From Leptospira ryugenii (GTDB lineage Bacteria > Spirochaetota > Leptospiria > Leptospirales > Leptospiraceae), in assembly GCF_003114855.1 (NCBI RefSeq), contig NZ_BFBB01000008.1, positions 62,001 through 126,000 on the forward strand: a stretch of 64,000 bases of DNA. The letters are read 5' to 3'. Both the position numbers and the translations under genes were made by a program. The notes under the pieces are model-generated. The model worked only from the letters and a program-made list of their open reading frames with translations. It did no database searches and was not told the origin of the DNA. Each line of letters opens with the position of its first letter. Within the stretch, counting starts at the first letter, position 1. Shown here one piece after another: positions 55,682 through 64,000 of the stretch.

Positions 55682-57529
55682 TTGGACCTTCACAGCTCTC
55701 TGAAACAATATTTTGGATACTCGCAATTCCGTCCCGGCCAGGAGATGGCCATCAAATCTATTTTGGCGGGGAGAGATACATTAGCCATTCTTCCTACTGG
55801 TGCAGGCAAATCTCTGATTTACCAACTTCCTGCTGTACTCACAAAAGATAAAGTAACAGTCGTTATCTCTCCATTAATTGCCTTAATGAAAGACCAAGCA
55901 GAAAGTTTACAAAAATGGGGAATTCCGGCCGCCTATTGCAATTCCACTTTGGATGAACTCGAACAGATGAAGGTTTTATCTGAAGCAGCCAGAGCAGAAA
56001 TCAAAGTATTATTGGTTTCTCCGGAAAGAGCCTTATCCAACGGATTTCTGCGGATATGGAAAGAGTTACCAGTTTCCTATCTAGTTGTGGACGAAGCGCA
56101 CTGTGTTTCCCAATGGGGGCATGACTTTCGTCCCGAATACCGCCAAATCCATCTTCTACGAGAAAGGCACCCACATCCGCAGTTTCCATTGGTGGCATTA
56201 ACGGCTACCGCAACAGAAAAAGTACGTTTTGATATTCAGGCTGCCTTGGGAATGGGATCCGCGAATACTGTTATTTCCTCCTTTTACCGTCCCAATCTTC
56301 GGTTTCGTGTTGAATTCCCACAAAACGAAAGGGAAAAGGTGGATCGACTTCTAGATCTTTTACAGGGATGGAGAGAAACCAAAAAAAGTCCGGGACGGGC
56401 AATCGTCTATTGTGCTACAAGAAAGAAAGCGGACGAAGTGTACGAGCTGTTACAAGATCACGGATTTTCAGTAGGCAAATACCATGCAGGTAGGACAGAG
56501 GGAATCCGAGAGAGAACTCAAAATGCATATACAGCAGGCAAAGTTCCCATCCTCGTTGCCACAAATGCATTTGGTATGGGCATGGACCAACCAGACGTAC
56601 GTTTGGTGGTACATTTCCAAGTCCCGGCATCTTTGGAAGCTTATTACCAAGAGGCAGGTCGAGCAGGAAGAGATGGGCAACCATCTGATTGTGTCATGTT
56701 TTTTAAGAATGCCGATGTGGCTACACAGGCATTTATGATATCTAAAGAGGCAAATTATAAAGGTGGAGATAGTCTTCTCAAACACATAAAGGATTATGCA
56801 ACAAAACCAATTTGCCGGCAGATTCAGCTTTGCGATTATTTTGGAGAAAAAATCCAGACTTGCGGAATCTGTGATATATGTACAGAAAGTTCGGTAAGTA
56901 GAGAATCCTACTTAAAAAAGGAAGAAGTTAAACTTCGTAAAAAAGAAGAAAAGCGAAGTTATCAATTTGATGAGCATGAGTTGAACTTCATCAGAGAATT
57001 TTTAAAGTTATACCCTGCAACCTACGGTAAGAATATGATCGCAAAAGCTCTCAGCGGCAAAATGTCAAAAGATATCTTACGTTATCGATTGGAGAGAAAT
57101 CCTTTACATGGAAAACTCAAACAGGTGCCAGAAGAAGCTATCTTGGCTGTATTAGAAGATTGGATCGAAAAAAAACATGTGCTCATTTCGGGAATCAAAT
57201 ACCCAAAGTTATTCCTAGGGCAATCTGGACCAATCAAACGAAGTTCAGGAAAGTTAGGATTAGATGGCAAACAGAGAGAGCCAAAGAAAATACAAAAAGT
57301 ACCTACTATCAATAGCCAAATTTTAAAAGAACTCGTAAATTATAGGGACAGAAAGTCCAGACAATTGAAATGGAAAAAGTTTATGGTCTTTCAAAATCCA
57401 GTTCTAAAACGGATTGCGGAGCGTAAACCAAGAAATTTAGAAGAATTAGAAATGACAAAAGGAGTCGGACCTGCTAAAGTCCAAAGGTTTGGAAATGAAA
57501 TCCTAGAGATATTAAGACGTTATGAATGA
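55682..57529 (+). CDS. recQ: ATP-dependent DNA helicase RecQ
   Basis: This 615-residue helicase starts at TTG 55682; an in-frame stop at 55670 rules out an earlier start and no ATG fits. Motifs: FRPGQEMAIKSIL (motif 0), LPTGAGKSLIYQLPAV (Walker A), VDEAHCVSQWGHDFRPEY, LTATAT, VATNAFGMGMDQPDVR and QEAGRAGRDGQ. The zinc-binding CRQIQLCDYFGEKIQTCGIC follows, and an HRDC domain ends the protein (NLEELEMTKGVGPAKVQRFG). It unwinds DNA in recombination and replication-fork repair. The AraC gene overlaps its stop by eight bases. Confidence 0.96.
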   Translation: MDLHSSLKQYFGYSQFRPGQEMAIKSILAGRDTLAILPTGAGKSLIYQLPAVLTKDKVTVVISPLIALMKDQAESLQKWGIPAAYCNSTLDELEQMKVLSEAARAEIKVLLVSPERALSNGFLRIWKELPVSYLVVDEAHCVSQWGHDFRPEYRQIHLLRERHPHPQFPLVALTATATEKVRFDIQAALGMGSANTVISSFYRPNLRFRVEFPQNEREKVDRLLDLLQGWRETKKSPGRAIVYCATRKKADEVYELLQDHGFSVGKYHAGRTEGIRERTQNAYTAGKVPILVATNAFGMGMDQPDVRLVVHFQVPASLEAYYQEAGRAGRDGQPSDCVMFFKNADVATQAFMISKEANYKGGDSLLKHIKDYATKPICRQIQLCDYFGEKIQTCGICDICTESSVSRESYLKKEEVKLRKKEEKRSYQFDEHELNFIREFLKLYPATYGKNMIAKALSGKMSKDILRYRLERNPLHGKLKQVPEEAILAVLEDWIEKKHVLISGIKYPKLFLGQSGPIKRSSGKLGLDGKQREPKKIQKVPTINSQILKELVNYRDRKSRQLKWKKFMVFQNPVLKRIAERKPRNLEELEMTKGVGPAKVQRFGNEILEILRRYE

Positions 57530-58688
57530 ATACCAAATCATTACCGCAAATCTTTCTCTCGTTAGCCTAAGTATTTCCTTCTTTCTTTCCCTTTCGCTTT
57601 TTTATTCCAGAAAACAATCCAAACCTTCTGGCTATCTTGCCGCATTAATCCTGATCTTTTCATTTATCTTTTTACTCCGATTTTCTGTTAGTATCAAAGC
57701 TGTATCTGCTATCTACTTACCTATATTTGTCTTTCCAAGTTTGTATTCGATTGGGCCAATTTTATTTTTTTATACGAGATCCACTCTCTTCTTCCAAGAA
57801 GCACAAAAAAAGGAATCTCAGGTGTATGCGGTTCCAATCGGAATTGTCTTTTGTGCTTTTTTATTTTTGTTTTTTAGATACGAGGAGTTTAAGAATTTAG
57901 AAAGTATCATTTTGCAAACTGGAATCGTGGGTAAGTCTTCCTCTATTATATTAATTTTTGCTAATATTTATACTTCTTATTTTTGTTTTTTATCCTTTCG
58001 TTTGATCAAATTGTACGCCGAGGAATCAGTCTTTCAATTGGGAAATGATGAACTCGAGAGATTAATCTGGCTTCGTAGTTTCATTGGACTGATCAGCACT
58101 TGTGTGATTTTATATTTGGTACTCCTTATCCTCGGACTTTTTTCTATAGTTTTGGTTCCTGTCTCTCCTGTAGAAGGTTTGGTTCAATTGATCTTGGTAT
58201 ATTTAGCTCTCTTTTACGTGATCCGAAAACCAAATCTTATGGGGATTCATTTGGAAGATACAAAACGTATCGAAGCTACCGCATTGCTTTCCCAGGAGGT
58301 GTCTCCTTCCAAATACCAAAAACAGGCTCTCACTACGGACCAAAGACAAAAAATTAAAAACAAATTAGAAACATTTATGAGTGAAGAGGAAGCTTTTTTG
58401 GAGGAAGAAATATCCATTCAGAGCTTGGCAGATCGGCTCCAAATCCCACAACACCACCTTTCTATGACGATCAATATAGAATTTTCGCAGAACTTTTTCC
58501 AATGGATCAACCAATATAGAATTGAACGAGCCAAACAATTATTGGTACAACCAGAGGCGAAGTTTAAAAATGTTTTAAATATAGGTTTGGAAGCTGGATT
58601 TCAATCGAAAGCCGCATTCAATAAAGCATTTAAGAAGACAACCGGCCAAACTCCCACTGAATTTCGAAATTCGCACCATTCCAGTTAA
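57522..58688 (+). CDS. AraC-family regulator with seven-helix membrane sensor
   Basis: A 388-residue protein. The N-terminal 240 residues have about seven hydrophobic helices (from LSLVSLSISFFLSLSLFY to LVQLILVYLALFYVI). The C-terminus is an AraC DNA-binding domain: ISIQSLADRLQIPQHHLSM for the first helix-turn-helix and LEAGFQSKAAFNKAFKKTTGQTP for the second. Such membrane-bound regulators sense an outside or membrane signal and act on DNA directly. It starts inside recQ, but the following three genes on the same strand are more likely targets. Confidence 0.9.
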   Translation: MNEYQIITANLSLVSLSISFFLSLSLFYSRKQSKPSGYLAALILIFSFIFLLRFSVSIKAVSAIYLPIFVFPSLYSIGPILFFYTRSTLFFQEAQKKESQVYAVPIGIVFCAFLFLFFRYEEFKNLESIILQTGIVGKSSSIILIFANIYTSYFCFLSFRLIKLYAEESVFQLGNDELERLIWLRSFIGLISTCVILYLVLLILGLFSIVLVPVSPVEGLVQLILVYLALFYVIRKPNLMGIHLEDTKRIEATALLSQEVSPSKYQKQALTTDQRQKIKNKLETFMSEEEAFLEEEISIQSLADRLQIPQHHLSMTINIEFSQNFFQWINQYRIERAKQLLVQPEAKFKNVLNIGLEAGFQSKAAFNKAFKKTTGQTPTEFRNSHHSS

Positions 58689-58773
58689 AATACGTTTTCT
58701 TTTTTAGTCTACTCTCGCAAGCAAAGTCGCAGATTCTGAATGATTCGCTATGCTTCTATGTTAGGAGCAAAAA

Positions 58774-59223
58774 ATGTCTAGCAATACCAAATTTCTTTTT
58801 TTGAAAGCAACACTTACTGTGGGTGCCCTTGAATTCTTCGGGCCCATCTTTCGAGATACAAACTCTTCACATCTATTAAATCCAGAATGGGTAGGACATG
58901 CAAGATTCCACTTGATGTGGAATATCTCTTTATGGGCAGGCATAGGACTGTATTCTATCTACAAACTTTGGATCGAAAAACAAATTGCAAAAGAAGGATT
59001 GATGTTTCTCTGGACACTACAGTGTTTAAATGCCCTTGCATTTTGGAACTCTGTAATTTTAGGAGATTCGTATAACGCTGATATATTCGATGCAAAGATT
59101 CACCTTGCGGTATTTGAAATAAACGAAAACATCATTGTTTTTGGTGCCTTGAGTTTGTTATTACTATTCAACCTCAGATTGCTGCAAACTTTACCCACTT
59201 CACAAACAGGTACTAAAAAATGA
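58774..59223 (+). CDS. Hypothetical four-helix membrane protein
   Basis: A 149-residue protein with about four membrane helices (roughly 8-25, 48-65, 75-95 and 120-142). It has a loop ending GHARFHLMWN whose two His residues lie near a membrane edge. I do not recognise the family; small membrane proteins of this size include DoxX-like types, but no motif is certain. TTAGGAG precedes the ATG. Its stop overlaps the start of the flavin monooxygenase fusion by four bases, so the two are translationally coupled and probably act together. Confidence 0.65.
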   Translation: MSSNTKFLFLKATLTVGALEFFGPIFRDTNSSHLLNPEWVGHARFHLMWNISLWAGIGLYSIYKLWIEKQIAKEGLMFLWTLQCLNALAFWNSVILGDSYNADIFDAKIHLAVFEINENIIVFGALSLLLLFNLRLLQTLPTSQTGTKK

Positions 59224-61961
59224 AAGAGACTGAAATTCTAATCATCGGTGCAGGCCCTACTGGCATGGTTATGTCTTTGGCACTAACGAAATATGGTATC
59301 CAAAATATTATCCTCGAACGAACAAATGAAATACAAAAACATCCCAAGGCGCACGAGATAAGTGGGAGAACATTGGAAATTATACATTCCTTGGGTGTCT
59401 CCTTAAAGGAATTAGTAAAGGAAGCAAGCGATCAGGAAACCGCTTCAAAGATTACATTCTGTAAAACGATCCGATCCCCTTTCGGCTCCATTGATCTCCA
59501 AGAACCATCGATCGGGAAAAAATACGAAGGAACCTACTCTATTTCGCCTCCGTACCTTAACATTTCGCAAACTGAGTTAGAGACCATACTACGCTCCCAT
59601 CTGAGTCAAAAAAAATCATCTACTCTCGCGTTAAACATGGAGTGGATATCTTCGGAAGAAGATAGCGATGGCATTGTCAGTTGTGTGAAGGATTTAAAAA
59701 CACAAGAGCTGTTTCAAATTCGTTCGCAGTACCTAATTGCTTGCGATGGCGCAAATTCGGCCGTTAGGAACCACCTTTCCATAGAAATGTTGGGGCCAAA
59801 AAAACTACAAGATGTTGTAAATGTCTTTTTCACAGATGACTTAAGCAATGATTTACAGATTCCCGCTAAACTCAATTGGATCTTCGATGCTCGATTTCCT
59901 GGTGTCCTCATCGCACATCACCCAAAAAAAAGATGGGTATACCACCACCCGATTGATCTGTCGTGGGATAGATTAGAAAACTATGATAAAGCTTTTTTTC
60001 AAAAGACACTGCGAACAATTATAGAAAAACCAGACGACTATCAATTTTCCATTTCTTCCATAAAACATTGGCAAATGAGTGCACAAATTGCTAAAACCTT
60101 TTTTAAAAATCGGATTTTTTTGTTAGGTGATGCAGCTCACCGATTTCCACCGACAGGTGGCCTGGGATTAAACTCCGGAGTCATTGATGCCTGCAATCTC
60201 TCTTGGAAATTAAAATTTGTTCTACATCGAAATGTATCCACGTCATTATTGTCTACGTATGAGTTAGAACGAAAGCCAGTCGTTAGAAAAAATGCTCTGG
60301 AAAGCGTTAAAAATTGGAAACGATTACTTTCCATTCCAAAAGCATTGGGGATTTCGCTCTCACTTGGAATATATCTCAAAAGATTGATTCATGCAAAGAT
60401 CCTTTTAGTCTGTTTCAACCATAAGCGAAAACAGGCATTCATGGATCAGATTGCCTATTGGGCAAACCGCAAAATCGAAAGTTCTTTGAAAGATTCTCGT
60501 AAAAAGGCCAAAATAAAAAATGCAATCCAAGCTCAAATCCCTCATTTCGATCGACTCAATTTGGACATTACGTACTCTTATGCCAAGCAAACCCAAGGCT
60601 TGGTTGGAAGGAGATTTCCTCACTTTTTTATTGGGGACAGATCCAGTCATAGCTATCTAGATTCCGAGTCCATACAAGCTTTTGTCTTTGGTGACAATGA
60701 ATCCAATCAAATTTTGAAATCTGAAATGCTGTTAATGGGAATTCCACTAACAGTACATAAAGTACCCAATATAGATAGTCCGATGCAAGATCTCTCTATT
60801 CCCAAATATGGATGTGTTTTGGTAAGACCTGATGGACATGTGTATGCTGTTCAAGAGGATAGAAACACTTCAATGACAAGAGGAGAATTTTTCTCCGAAT
60901 GCATCCAAAGGCTAATGGAGGGTAACGCAATATGGGAAGATGCCATTCAAAAAACTAAGCAAAGGAAACAAAAAATGTTCATTCCGGCAATTATTTCTAT
61001 TTCACTACTATGTATCGCTTTAGGACTTTTTAGTCTTATGAGGCCTATTGACAACCCTCCCAAACCAGCTAATTTTGATTTGGTGGAATTATCGGAAGGG
61101 AAATTGGTGGATTGGTATCCTAGTCCCAAGCGAATATACGGCCTCGGACTCGTTTATGCAAAACACATTGAGGAAACAGCAAGTGAGTATGATCCCGAGA
61201 TACCACCACCAATCTTTGAAAAGGAGTTGCAAAGTTTAGCAGAAAACAAAGCCGAGATTCCGATTCCCACAAACCAAGACTTAGTCCAATCTTTGGTCGC
61301 GTTTGACCCCAGTGTGCAAGCAGAGACAATCCATGCTATCAACAATTTCTCACCACTCTTAGATTACGAGGTGGAACTCGGTTTTGTATTGTTAGAAGAT
61401 GTTCAAATAGAGTCGCTTCAGTCGGATCTTTACTCTCCCAAGATCGCTTTCTTTCTCGCAAATGATGTCTCAGCTAGATCCTTAGCGATCTTCGGGGAAG
61501 GACAAAAAAACCGCATTGCCTTTTGGGGGCTTTCTAAGAGTTTTCCTAAATTTTTACCTGTATCGGATCAGATTTGGATTCCTAAAGAATGGAAACCCAA
61601 CTTACTTCCTAACCTCAGATTGAAAACTTTCGTGAATGGCGAGGAGAGGCAAAATGAATTGGTGTCCAATATGATTTACACCCCAAAAGAAATGCTTCGA
61701 TTCATCCACAAGCAGTATCCAGATAGAAAACTAGAAAAAAATGATATGGTGATTATGGGAACTCCCGGTGGTGTAGCGATGCAAACTTCGCGAATTTGGA
61801 TTCGTTTTTTCGATTTTTTAGGGATTGAGAGAAATAGTAAACTCAAACTTGCTCTAAAGAAGCAAAGAAACCGTTTTTTAAAGGATGGAGACATGGTGGA
61901 GATGGATGGGGAGGGATTAGGCAAATTAGAAAATAAATTCATAGAAAAAGTCGGAATTTAG
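59220..61961 (+). CDS. Fusion: FAD-dependent aromatic monooxygenase - membrane helix - fumarylacetoacetate hydrolase
   Basis: One continuous 913-residue frame. Residues 1-~540 form a full class A flavin hydroxylase (PheA/TfdB type): IIGAGPTGMVMSLAL (FAD), LIACDGANSAVRN, LLGDAAHRFPPTGGLGLNSG (about 300-320) and a thioredoxin-like end with VLVRPDGHVYAV. Residues 586-607 are a hydrophobic helix (MFIPAIISISLLCIALGLFS). Residues about 620-905 are a FAH-family domain with metal-binding DYEVELGFVL, ANDVSARS and VIMGTPGGV. A hydroxylase that opens the way to ring cleavage joined to a hydrolase of acylpyruvates suggests one aromatic pathway, with the second domain on the other side of the membrane or tethered to it. 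No ring-cleavage dioxygenase gene is nearby. Confidence 0.92.
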   Translation: MKETEILIIGAGPTGMVMSLALTKYGIQNIILERTNEIQKHPKAHEISGRTLEIIHSLGVSLKELVKEASDQETASKITFCKTIRSPFGSIDLQEPSIGKKYEGTYSISPPYLNISQTELETILRSHLSQKKSSTLALNMEWISSEEDSDGIVSCVKDLKTQELFQIRSQYLIACDGANSAVRNHLSIEMLGPKKLQDVVNVFFTDDLSNDLQIPAKLNWIFDARFPGVLIAHHPKKRWVYHHPIDLSWDRLENYDKAFFQKTLRTIIEKPDDYQFSISSIKHWQMSAQIAKTFFKNRIFLLGDAAHRFPPTGGLGLNSGVIDACNLSWKLKFVLHRNVSTSLLSTYELERKPVVRKNALESVKNWKRLLSIPKALGISLSLGIYLKRLIHAKILLVCFNHKRKQAFMDQIAYWANRKIESSLKDSRKKAKIKNAIQAQIPHFDRLNLDITYSYAKQTQGLVGRRFPHFFIGDRSSHSYLDSESIQAFVFGDNESNQILKSEMLLMGIPLTVHKVPNIDSPMQDLSIPKYGCVLVRPDGHVYAVQEDRNTSMTRGEFFSECIQRLMEGNAIWEDAIQKTKQRKQKMFIPAIISISLLCIALGLFSLMRPIDNPPKPANFDLVELSEGKLVDWYPSPKRIYGLGLVYAKHIEETASEYDPEIPPPIFEKELQSLAENKAEIPIPTNQDLVQSLVAFDPSVQAETIHAINNFSPLLDYEVELGFVLLEDVQIESLQSDLYSPKIAFFLANDVSARSLAIFGEGQKNRIAFWGLSKSFPKFLPVSDQIWIPKEWKPNLLPNLRLKTFVNGEERQNELVSNMIYTPKEMLRFIHKQYPDRKLEKNDMVIMGTPGGVAMQTSRIWIRFFDFLGIERNSKLKLALKKQRNRFLKDGDMVEMDGEGLGKLENKFIEKVGI

Positions 61962-61972
61962 AATTTCCGACT
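61949..61972 (+). terminator. Hairpin over the stop of the monooxygenase fusion gene
   Basis: AGTCGGAA and TTCCGACT (61949-61956, 61965-61972) form a perfect 8-bp stem whose loop holds the TAG stop. A weak GAATTTTA follows. It is a likely terminator, separating the fusion gene from the dihydroorotase gene. Confidence 0.6.
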
Positions 61973-62040
61973 GAATTTTATAGCCTTTGAATTTTCATGG
62001 AAAAGAAATTTCCCTCTTCCCTGAAAATTAGGAGGCTCAG

Positions 62041-63288
62041 ATGTTAGAAAGAATCGCAGGTCGCATAGCAACTCATGAATCCGTTTATGAAGGTACGATT
62101 GAGTTTGATCCTAGCACTGGTTATATTACAAAAGTTATCGAAGGAATCGATCCACAAGCAAAACGATATTCAGAAGATTGTGTGATCTTTCCAGGTTTTG
62201 GCGATATTCACATCCATGCTCGAGAAGATGTCTCAGGGAAACATTGTTACAAAGAAGACTTTGTCTCTGCAGGTAAGGCCGCTATCAACGGTGGTGTGGT
62301 TCATGTAGCGGATATGCCAAACAATCCAATTCCACCAATCAATGATAGTTCCTATGCAGAGAAAGTCGCACTCACACACAAATCTCCCATCCACATCACA
62401 CTCTATGCAGGCATAGGTCCAGAAACCCAACCCTTATCTACAAAAGTCCCGTACAAAGTTTTTATGGGACCTTCCATTGGTGAGTTATTTTTTGAAAGCA
62501 ATGAGGCATTGGAACAAGTGATCCAAAGATACCGAGGCCAAGATGTTTCTTTCCATTGTGAAGATCCAGAGGTTTTGGTAGCCAACAAAAACAAACCGAC
62601 ACATGAAGAAAGACGTCCCGTACAAGCTGAGACCTTGGCCACAGACTTTGCACTAATGCTCATCGAAAAGTATGAACTAAAAGGGAAACTCTGCCACTAT
62701 TCCACAAAAGAGGGCCTGCAAAAGATCATCGCAGCAAAGAAAAGGGGAGTTTCTGTAAGCTGCGAAGTCACACCAACCCATTTGATGTTTGATACCGATA
62801 TGTTGACGCCAGAAAATAGACTTTGGTTCCAAATGAACCCTCCTTTACGGGGAAGAGAAGACCGTGAAGCTATGTTGCAGGGTGTCCTGGACGGATATGT
62901 GGACTTTTTGGCAACTGACCACGCGCCTCACAGCATTGAAGAAAAGCAAAAAGGTACAAGCGGAATCTCTCAATTAGATACATATTCGCTCTTCGTAACA
63001 TATATGATTTCAACTCTCAAAGTGCCCTTGACGACAATTGCAAAGATTTGCTCGAAAAATCCTGGGGATTTCGTAAAACCCTATCTTCCCAAAAAGTTTG
63101 GGAAGGGGTTTGGAGTCATTAATGAAGGTTATGCGGCAAATTTTTCTATACTTAATTTAAAAAAACCCTTTATATTTGAAAAAAGAATGATAAAAAGTAA
63201 GTCAGGCTGGTCTCCCTTTGAAGGATTTGAATTTCCGGGGTCGATCGAGGCTGTTTACTTTTTAGGCAAATTGATAGATGCGGAATGA
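62041..63288 (+). CDS. pyrC: Dihydroorotase (type I, amidohydrolase family)
   Basis: This 415-residue protein has the amidohydrolase metal site: GDIHIHARED (His57, His59), the candidate carboxylated lysine in YKVFMGPS (about Lys139), FHCEDPE (about His172), CHYSTKEG (about His219) and ATDHAPHS (about Asp293). Dihydroorotase converts carbamoyl aspartate to dihydroorotate in pyrimidine synthesis. Close relatives include allantoinases and hydantoinases, but the RED and TDHAPHS motifs favour dihydroorotase. AGGAGG precedes the ATG. Confidence 0.88.
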   Translation: MLERIAGRIATHESVYEGTIEFDPSTGYITKVIEGIDPQAKRYSEDCVIFPGFGDIHIHAREDVSGKHCYKEDFVSAGKAAINGGVVHVADMPNNPIPPINDSSYAEKVALTHKSPIHITLYAGIGPETQPLSTKVPYKVFMGPSIGELFFESNEALEQVIQRYRGQDVSFHCEDPEVLVANKNKPTHEERRPVQAETLATDFALMLIEKYELKGKLCHYSTKEGLQKIIAAKKRGVSVSCEVTPTHLMFDTDMLTPENRLWFQMNPPLRGREDREAMLQGVLDGYVDFLATDHAPHSIEEKQKGTSGISQLDTYSLFVTYMISTLKVPLTTIAKICSKNPGDFVKPYLPKKFGKGFGVINEGYAANFSILNLKKPFIFEKRMIKSKSGWSPFEGFEFPGSIEAVYFLGKLIDAE

Positions 63289-64000
63289 TGATTCTTTTGG
63301 CGAAACTTTAAAACCATCTTCGACACTTGTCGAACAATTTCCAGATACCTTTCAAGTCTTTGATTGGGATGGAAAGTTTATTTCCGTTACCAAAAAATTC
63401 TCTCGCTTAGTAGAATATTCTGAAATTGAAATATTAGGTAAGTCCCTTACCGAGTTTCTCCCAGAAGAAAATCGAGAGATTGTTTCTGAAGCATTAAATG
63501 ATCTAAAACTTCGTAAGGCCATTACAAGCTTTGAAACTAGAATGTTGACCAAAAATGGGGAAGAAGTGCTATTGATGTGGCTAGCTCTTCCTTTTGTGGA
63601 CCAAAAATTAATACTGGCGATTGACCGCGACATTACCATTCAGAGAGATATCTCGTATGAGTTTATGTTACAACAGCAGAAATACAAATCTATCTTTGAC
63701 AATATCCCAATGGGTATCGCCATTACGGATGAAAAAGGCAGAATCATTGAAACAAATAAAACCGCAAGAACTTACTTTGATATAAAAGATGGAGAAGCAC
63801 TCAATCGCTCTCTCAACTTAAGAAGATATACTCTCATCCAACCAAATGGAAACAAAGTGTATCCTAGAAAATCAAGTTTGATGAAAGCCCTTAAAAAAAG
63901 AGAAATCATTCGAGACATGGAATTGGGTTTAATCAAAAAAAATTCCATCCTCTGGTTTGAGATACTTGCGACACCTATTCCTATTGATGGTTTTGGTCTT
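63278..64000 (+). CDS. PAS-domain sensor protein, truncated by the window edge
   Basis: An ATG at 63278 opens a frame with no stop to the right edge (241 residues seen), and it overlaps the pyrC stop by 11 bases. Two PAS domains are visible: residues about 15-115 (FQVFDWDGKFISVTKKFSRL, ending LILAIDRDIT) and about 130-240 (YKSIFDNIPMGIAITDEKGR, then ETNKTARTYF). The linker between them (RDISYEFMLQQQKYKSIF) is typical. A histidine kinase, GGDEF or phosphatase output domain probably follows outside the window; the output cannot be determined. Confidence 0.85.
   Translation, partial: MRNDDSFGETLKPSSTLVEQFPDTFQVFDWDGKFISVTKKFSRLVEYSEIEILGKSLTEFLPEENREIVSEALNDLKLRKAITSFETRMLTKNGEEVLLMWLALPFVDQKLILAIDRDITIQRDISYEFMLQQQKYKSIFDNIPMGIAITDEKGRIIETNKTARTYFDIKDGEALNRSLNLRRYTLIQPNGNKVYPRKSSLMKALKKREIIRDMELGLIKKNSILWFEILATPIPIDGFGL

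Noticed and set aside
62403..62663. Minus-strand 86-codon frame inside the dihydroorotase gene
   Set aside because: It overlaps a gene with complete metal-site motifs, and has no start signal or recognisable product.
1..64000. CRISPR arrays, insertion sequences, prophage, tRNA or rRNA genes
   Set aside because: I looked for regular spaced repeats, transposase or phage-type products and cloverleaf or rRNA-like stretches and saw none.

Overview
The window looks like a stretch of a Leptospira chromosome. The base composition is moderately AT-rich, and the lipoprotein signal peptides have relaxed spirochaete-type lipoboxes (for example FVYEC, FQFAC, LFPAC). There is a DUF1574-type SGNH protein and a HmuY-like haem lipoprotein, and the mix of fatty-acid degradation, haem uptake and split ABC operons fits this genus. 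This is an inference from gene content; I ran no database search. Genes are packed tightly on both strands, with many ATGA or TAATG overlaps and no gap above 300 bases. I saw no rRNA, tRNA, insertion sequence, prophage or CRISPR array.

Layout. 1-3.6 kb: the end of a cupin-like gene, then a minus-strand operon of an OPA/GlpT-type transporter, a five-bladed propeller (GH43/GH32-like) protein and a pirin. 3.7-9.9 kb: lipid and carbon metabolism (sterol-desaturase-type hydroxylase, dienelactone-hydrolase lipoprotein, acetoacetyl-CoA synthetase, acyl-CoA dehydrogenase, GNAT acetyltransferase). 9.9-13.4 kb: a creBCD operon whose sensor-kinase gene is interrupted by a one-base frameshift in a nine-base homopolymer. 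13.4-17.4 kb: a desaturase/ferredoxin-reductase operon divergent from a TetR regulator, with two copies of a 16-bp palindrome between or at their starts; then an ankyrin lipoprotein and a Gly/Pro-rich secreted protein. 17.5-25.0 kb: a haem-acquisition locus. On the minus strand are an unknown lipoprotein, a HmuY-like lipoprotein and a TonB receptor; on the plus strand are the binding protein, permease, ATPase and HmuS. A shared inverted motif sits in the divergent promoter region.

25.0-30.2 kb: a QueD-like protein lacking the usual catalytic Cys, a DUF1858 protein, an arsenosugar-type radical SAM/peroxidase-like pair, and an enoyl-CoA hydratase/acyl-CoA synthetase pair. 30.2-41.8 kb: small hypothetical genes, a membrane MutS-like ATPase that seems to use a non-canonical start, an AsmA protein, a Yej/Opp-type ABC transporter without a binding protein, a CrtC/AttH-like lipocalin protein and an RsbU-type phosphatase. 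41.8-47.0 kb: IspF, NadA, hypothetical envelope genes and an LpoB-like/COG3014-like lipoprotein pair. 47.0-50.2 kb: the cell-division genes ftsQ-ftsA-ftsZ. 50.3-55.6 kb: a small secreted protein, then an operon of an MBOAT acyltransferase, a DUF1574/SGNH protein and a secreted caspase-like protein. 55.7-64.0 kb: recQ, an AraC regulator with a membrane sensor, a four-helix membrane protein, a remarkable fusion of a flavin monooxygenase, a membrane helix and a fumarylacetoacetate-hydrolase domain, a dihydroorotase and a truncated PAS-domain sensor.

The most notable observations are the repairable frameshift in creC, the monooxygenase-FAH fusion, the MutS-like gene with no ATG/GTG/TTG at its apparent start, the paired operators of the desaturase locus, and the palindrome before the arsenosugar pair.
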